64,000 nucleotides of DNA, from contig JAFKAC010000162.1 in NCBI GenBank assembly GCA_025766275.1, positions 38,495 through 102,494 of the forward strand, given 5' to 3'. The position numbers and the translations under genes were made by a program. Position 1 is the first letter of the stretch, and each line of letters starts with the position of its first letter. Under the pieces are notes generated by a model, which saw nothing but the letters and a program-made list of their open reading frames with translations, did no database searches and was not told the DNA's origin. Positions 61,294 through 64,000 of the stretch are shown here, one piece after another. The DNA comes from Lactarius indigo (lineage: Eukaryota; Basidiomycota; Agaricomycetes; Russulales; Russulaceae).

Positions 61294-61350
61294 GTGGGAT
61301 GGTGACGGTAGTGACTAAAAGTAAAGCCAGATGAATAAGGGGCACGTTCA
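61294..61350. promoter_or_regulatory. Very short divergent promoter, COX23 and K+ channel
   Basis: Only 57 bases between the two start codons, so the 5' UTRs and core promoters must be tiny or overlap the opposite coding region. Confidence 0.55.
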
Positions 61351-63098
61351 ATGCCTTCAACTAGGCCTACTTCCATCCCCCTCGACGCTTTCCCTTTCCT
61401 CGGTCCCCGGACGCGCAACGACGACATCCTCGCCGATCAACCTCCGTTTGTACGTTCCCCTCTAGGCACCCACCATGACCGCCACGACGACCACGACGCC
61501 CCACCGCTCTCCGCCCACGGTGGACCGAACATCGGGCCTCCATGGCGTCTGTACCTCTACAACCTCCTCGAGCGGCCCAACTCGTCCCCCGCAGCCGTGC
61601 TCGTGCACGTCCTCATCACCGTGCTGATCGTCTTCTCCGCCCTCGTCACTATCCTCGAGACCGTGCCCGCGTTCCACTCCCTCCCCGGCGGCATATGGTT
61701 TGGCATCGAGACGAGCCTTGTGGCGCTCTTCACCGTCGAGTATATCGCCCGCTGCGCCGCCACCAGCTTTTCGTGGTCGGCCTTCTTTGGCTGGGCCGGA
61801 TGTACGTCTTCGTTCTCTTGTCGCTGCGGTGATGGCGATGTGGTGGCGGCGGCGGCGACCATGGTTCTATCCTGACGGTATTGCATTCCCATCCCATCAG
61901 CGTTCCTTGGCATTACGGACCTTCTCGCCATCTTGCCTTATTACATAGAGATCGCCCTGCAGAAGGATACCGTCAGTCCCATCTCATCTCCACTCTCTCA
62001 CATGCTTATCTTATCGCTCCAGTCTACACTCTTTCGCTTTTCCATACTTCGCACGTTTCGCCTGGTTCGCGTCTTCCGTCCGTTCCGGTACAACAATACC
62101 CTTCTGTTGTACGTGCCCTTTCATAGCTTCCGTACGGAGATGCCAACGCACTCAGGACGATCGAGGTCATGTATCTCTCCTTCCGACGCTCGCAGGATGC
62201 GCTTCTCGCTCTTGGGTTCTTCGTACTCATGGTGGTTGTCGTCTTCAGCACCCTTATGTACGTCCTGTCATTCTCTTCATATCTGTGCCGGCTTATATTT
62301 TTTCTTGAGATACTTCATCGAGCGTGGTACCTGGGACGACACACTTGAGACTTTCATCAACTCAGATGGCGACCCGTCCCAGTTTGCGGTCAGTCTTCGT
62401 TGGCCGCGCGGTCCTCTTATAATGCCTAACCTCCATACCTGTGCCAGTCAATACCTGCCGCAGCGTGGTAAGTTGTCACAATATTCCTAACTCTCGAGTC
62501 TAATCCCGTTCCCAGGTTTGTCATAGTCAGTACGTACTGTTTACCTCGCCCAATAGACGAGCACTTGACGCCGCTTTCCATGCAACACAGCCATCTCGAC
62601 GGTTGGCTACGGTGAAATGACACCTCGCTCGTTCCTCGGGCGCTTAATCACACTCCCCCTGCTCCTCTTTGGGCTTCTGCTTATCGCGCTGCCCTCCTTC
62701 GTCCTCGGACGCGAGTTCAGCATGATCTGGAACGACATGACGAGCGGGCAAATTCTGCGCACACCTTTCATGCAATCTGAGCTGGTGCGTTCAATCCTCT
62801 GCCCCGTACTCTCGTCTCTCCCGTGGTCTCACGAGACGAGCAGTTCACGCAGAGTCCGGGGCTCCTCTCACGCCTGCGGTCGCGTCAGCATGCATCCGAA
62901 GAGCACCTGCATGCCGCTCCGGAGGCGGAATCGTCAGCAATTGACCCGACGTGCGAGCATCATGACCAATCGTATCATCAGCTCGTGCAGTCGCAGACAG
63001 CATTAGAGGCGCAGCTCGCGGAGCTGCGCGCCGCTATGGACACGCAGAGCACTTTGCTGCGGCGGATAATGGAGCGGATGGACGCGAAGGGGAGCTAA
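61351..63098 (+). CDS. Voltage-gated potassium channel
   Basis: Six-helix voltage-gated K+ channel, plasma or internal membrane. Nine exons (61351-61801, 61901-61971, 62023-62108, 62156-62257, 62310-62388, 62448-62467, 62516-62529, 62591-62784, 62841-63098) give 424 residues. S1 is near 83-105 (HVLITVLIVFSALVTILE), S2 near 112-134 and S3 FLGITDLLAILPYYIEIA. S4 carries Arg at 179, 184, 187, 190, 193 and 196 (RTFRLVRVFRPFR), a full voltage-sensor ladder. S5 is near FFVLMVVVVFSTLIYF. The pore has IPAAAWFVIVTISTVGYGEM with the TVGYG filter at 278-282. S6 is LLLFGLLLIALPSFVLG. The C-terminus holds a coiled coil (QSQTALEAQLAELRAAMD) that may set tetramer assembly. There is no T1 domain. Two micro-exons (20 and 14 nt) encode the pore helix. 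Confidence 0.92.
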
Positions 63099-63304
63099 CA
63101 CTGGTTGGATCGCGGGTGGCTATATCTATCATTGCGTTGATCTCATTTTTGCGGTAATTTATTTTGGAGGAGACAATTGCAAAGAGTAGTTACGTTATGT
63201 GACGAAATGCAATGTTCAACCATCGTGTCGAGTGGCAGTGAAAAGCAAAGTTGCCATACAAATTTGATTTTTCTTAGTCGAACTTCTCCAGTAAGACAGG
63301 GTGG

Positions 63305-64000
63305 TCAGCACAAGCCCATGAAAATGCCGTCATCGTACGGGCCTAGATGGTTCAAAATATTGCCATGCAGCACGTCCGGCACATCGCCGACGGTGCACAG
63401 CGTCGACGGATTGTCTCGTCCCGGGCACGCGACCCACGCGCCCGTGTCCCGAATATGCACCTCGCCCGCGGGATGCGCGAAGCCCAAGAAGCGCCCTGGC
63501 ACGATCGGGATGGGGTCCTCGCGGTTATTGACGTGCGTAAGTGTGAGTGCGCCGGCGGCGAGCTCGTCCACATGGTCCGCGAACGCTGCGTTTCCGACGC
63601 GCGGCATGCCGTAGCCGACCATGCGCACGCGCGTGCCTGCGGGCAGGTGCAGCGGGAGGTACACGGCATCGAGCAGCGCGAGTGCTGCACCGAGCGAGTG
63701 TCCGGTGACGGTGACGGAGGACGCTCCGTGCTGCGTGAGCAGTCCCTGCACCTGCGCGAGGATCGTCTGTGCTGTCCTGGTGCCGGTCATTTGCTGCACC
63801 GTCAGGTTGGAGACTGTGCAGGGCTTACTTTGCGTGTTCGGCTGCGAAACCGCTGTGTACTTGGATCGAGGAGGGGAGGCCGGGGAAGAGCGTTGAGTCT
63901 AGGTTGGTCAGAAAAAAGTCGACGTCCGTTAGATCTGCGAGGCTAGAGGGAGAAGTGTCCGTCAGTCAGGGCGTTCGCGTGGGTTGATTCTTTACTCACA
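63305..64000 (-). CDS. Class 3 lipase, C-terminal part (5' end outside window)
   Basis: Triacylglycerol lipase-type alpha/beta hydrolase, probably secreted, though the signal peptide would lie outside the window. Exons here are 63305-63776 and 63829-63942, with an intron (63943-63999) reaching the window edge. The first exon has FFLTNLDSTLFPGLPSSIQV and HSGF, typical just before the nucleophile elbow. The elbow is VTGHSLGAALALLDA with the active Ser. The Asp is in NREDPIPIVPGR and the His in NHLGPYDDG near the end. The 52-nt intron 63777-63828 keeps AEHAK joined to TAQTILAQVQ. The stop is at 63305-63307, converging with the K+ channel gene 206 bases away. Confidence 0.88.

Overview
The window is nuclear DNA from a filamentous basidiomycete, most likely an agaricomycete. 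The evidence is the density of short introns (about 45-80 nt, GT-AG, many GTGCGT or GTACGT donors), very short exons, head-to-head housekeeping genes, and families typical of mushrooms: a DUF6535 membrane protein, a Kre9/Knh1-like GPI protein and a kinase-like protein. I rebuilt all gene models by hand from reading frames, splice sites and family knowledge. Each spliced model keeps one open frame across its exons; none has transcript support. I saw no tRNA, rRNA, CRISPR array or recognisable transposase.

Layout. 1-924: C-terminal part of a cytochrome P450. About 1000-1790: a decayed copy of COG8, whose intact copy lies at 7409-9004. 2085-5580: DUF6535 protein. 9005-12501: gene-poor. 12502-13414: secreted Kre9/Knh1-like protein. 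13862-21244: a compact housekeeping block with a TPR-J-domain co-chaperone, a UBA-C2H2-UBX Cdc48 adaptor and RTP1/TANGO6. 23039-24981: a protein with a kinase-like C-terminus. 40974-45508: the DNA-repair protein Mus7/Mms22. 46009-54420: a small membrane protein, COQ3, an M50B-like membrane peptidase, FIS1 and U2AF large sub-unit. 55780-60837: two tandem amidases. 60888-63098: COX23 head-to-head with a voltage-gated K+ channel. 63305-64000: a class 3 lipase cut by the window end.

The most unusual region is 26764-40753. It is a same-strand tandem array of two unrelated enzyme families: four copies of a SAM-dependent methyltransferase (MT-A to MT-D) and four copies of a DFR/Gre2-like NAD(P)-dependent reductase (SDR1 to SDR4). 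Their order is A, B, 1, 2, C, 3, D, 4. Within each family, exon lengths and intron phases are almost identical. MT-A, MT-D, SDR1, SDR2 and SDR4 are intact; MT-B, MT-C and SDR3 are broken. A fragment of the 3' end of mus7 sits behind SDR1, as the intact mus7 3' end sits behind SDR4. The spacer behind MT-B also matches the spacer behind MT-D. This indicates that an MT-SDR-mus7-tail segment was duplicated at least once. The intact pairs may act on the same small molecule, reduction by the SDR and methylation by the MT, but no substrate can be read from the sequence.
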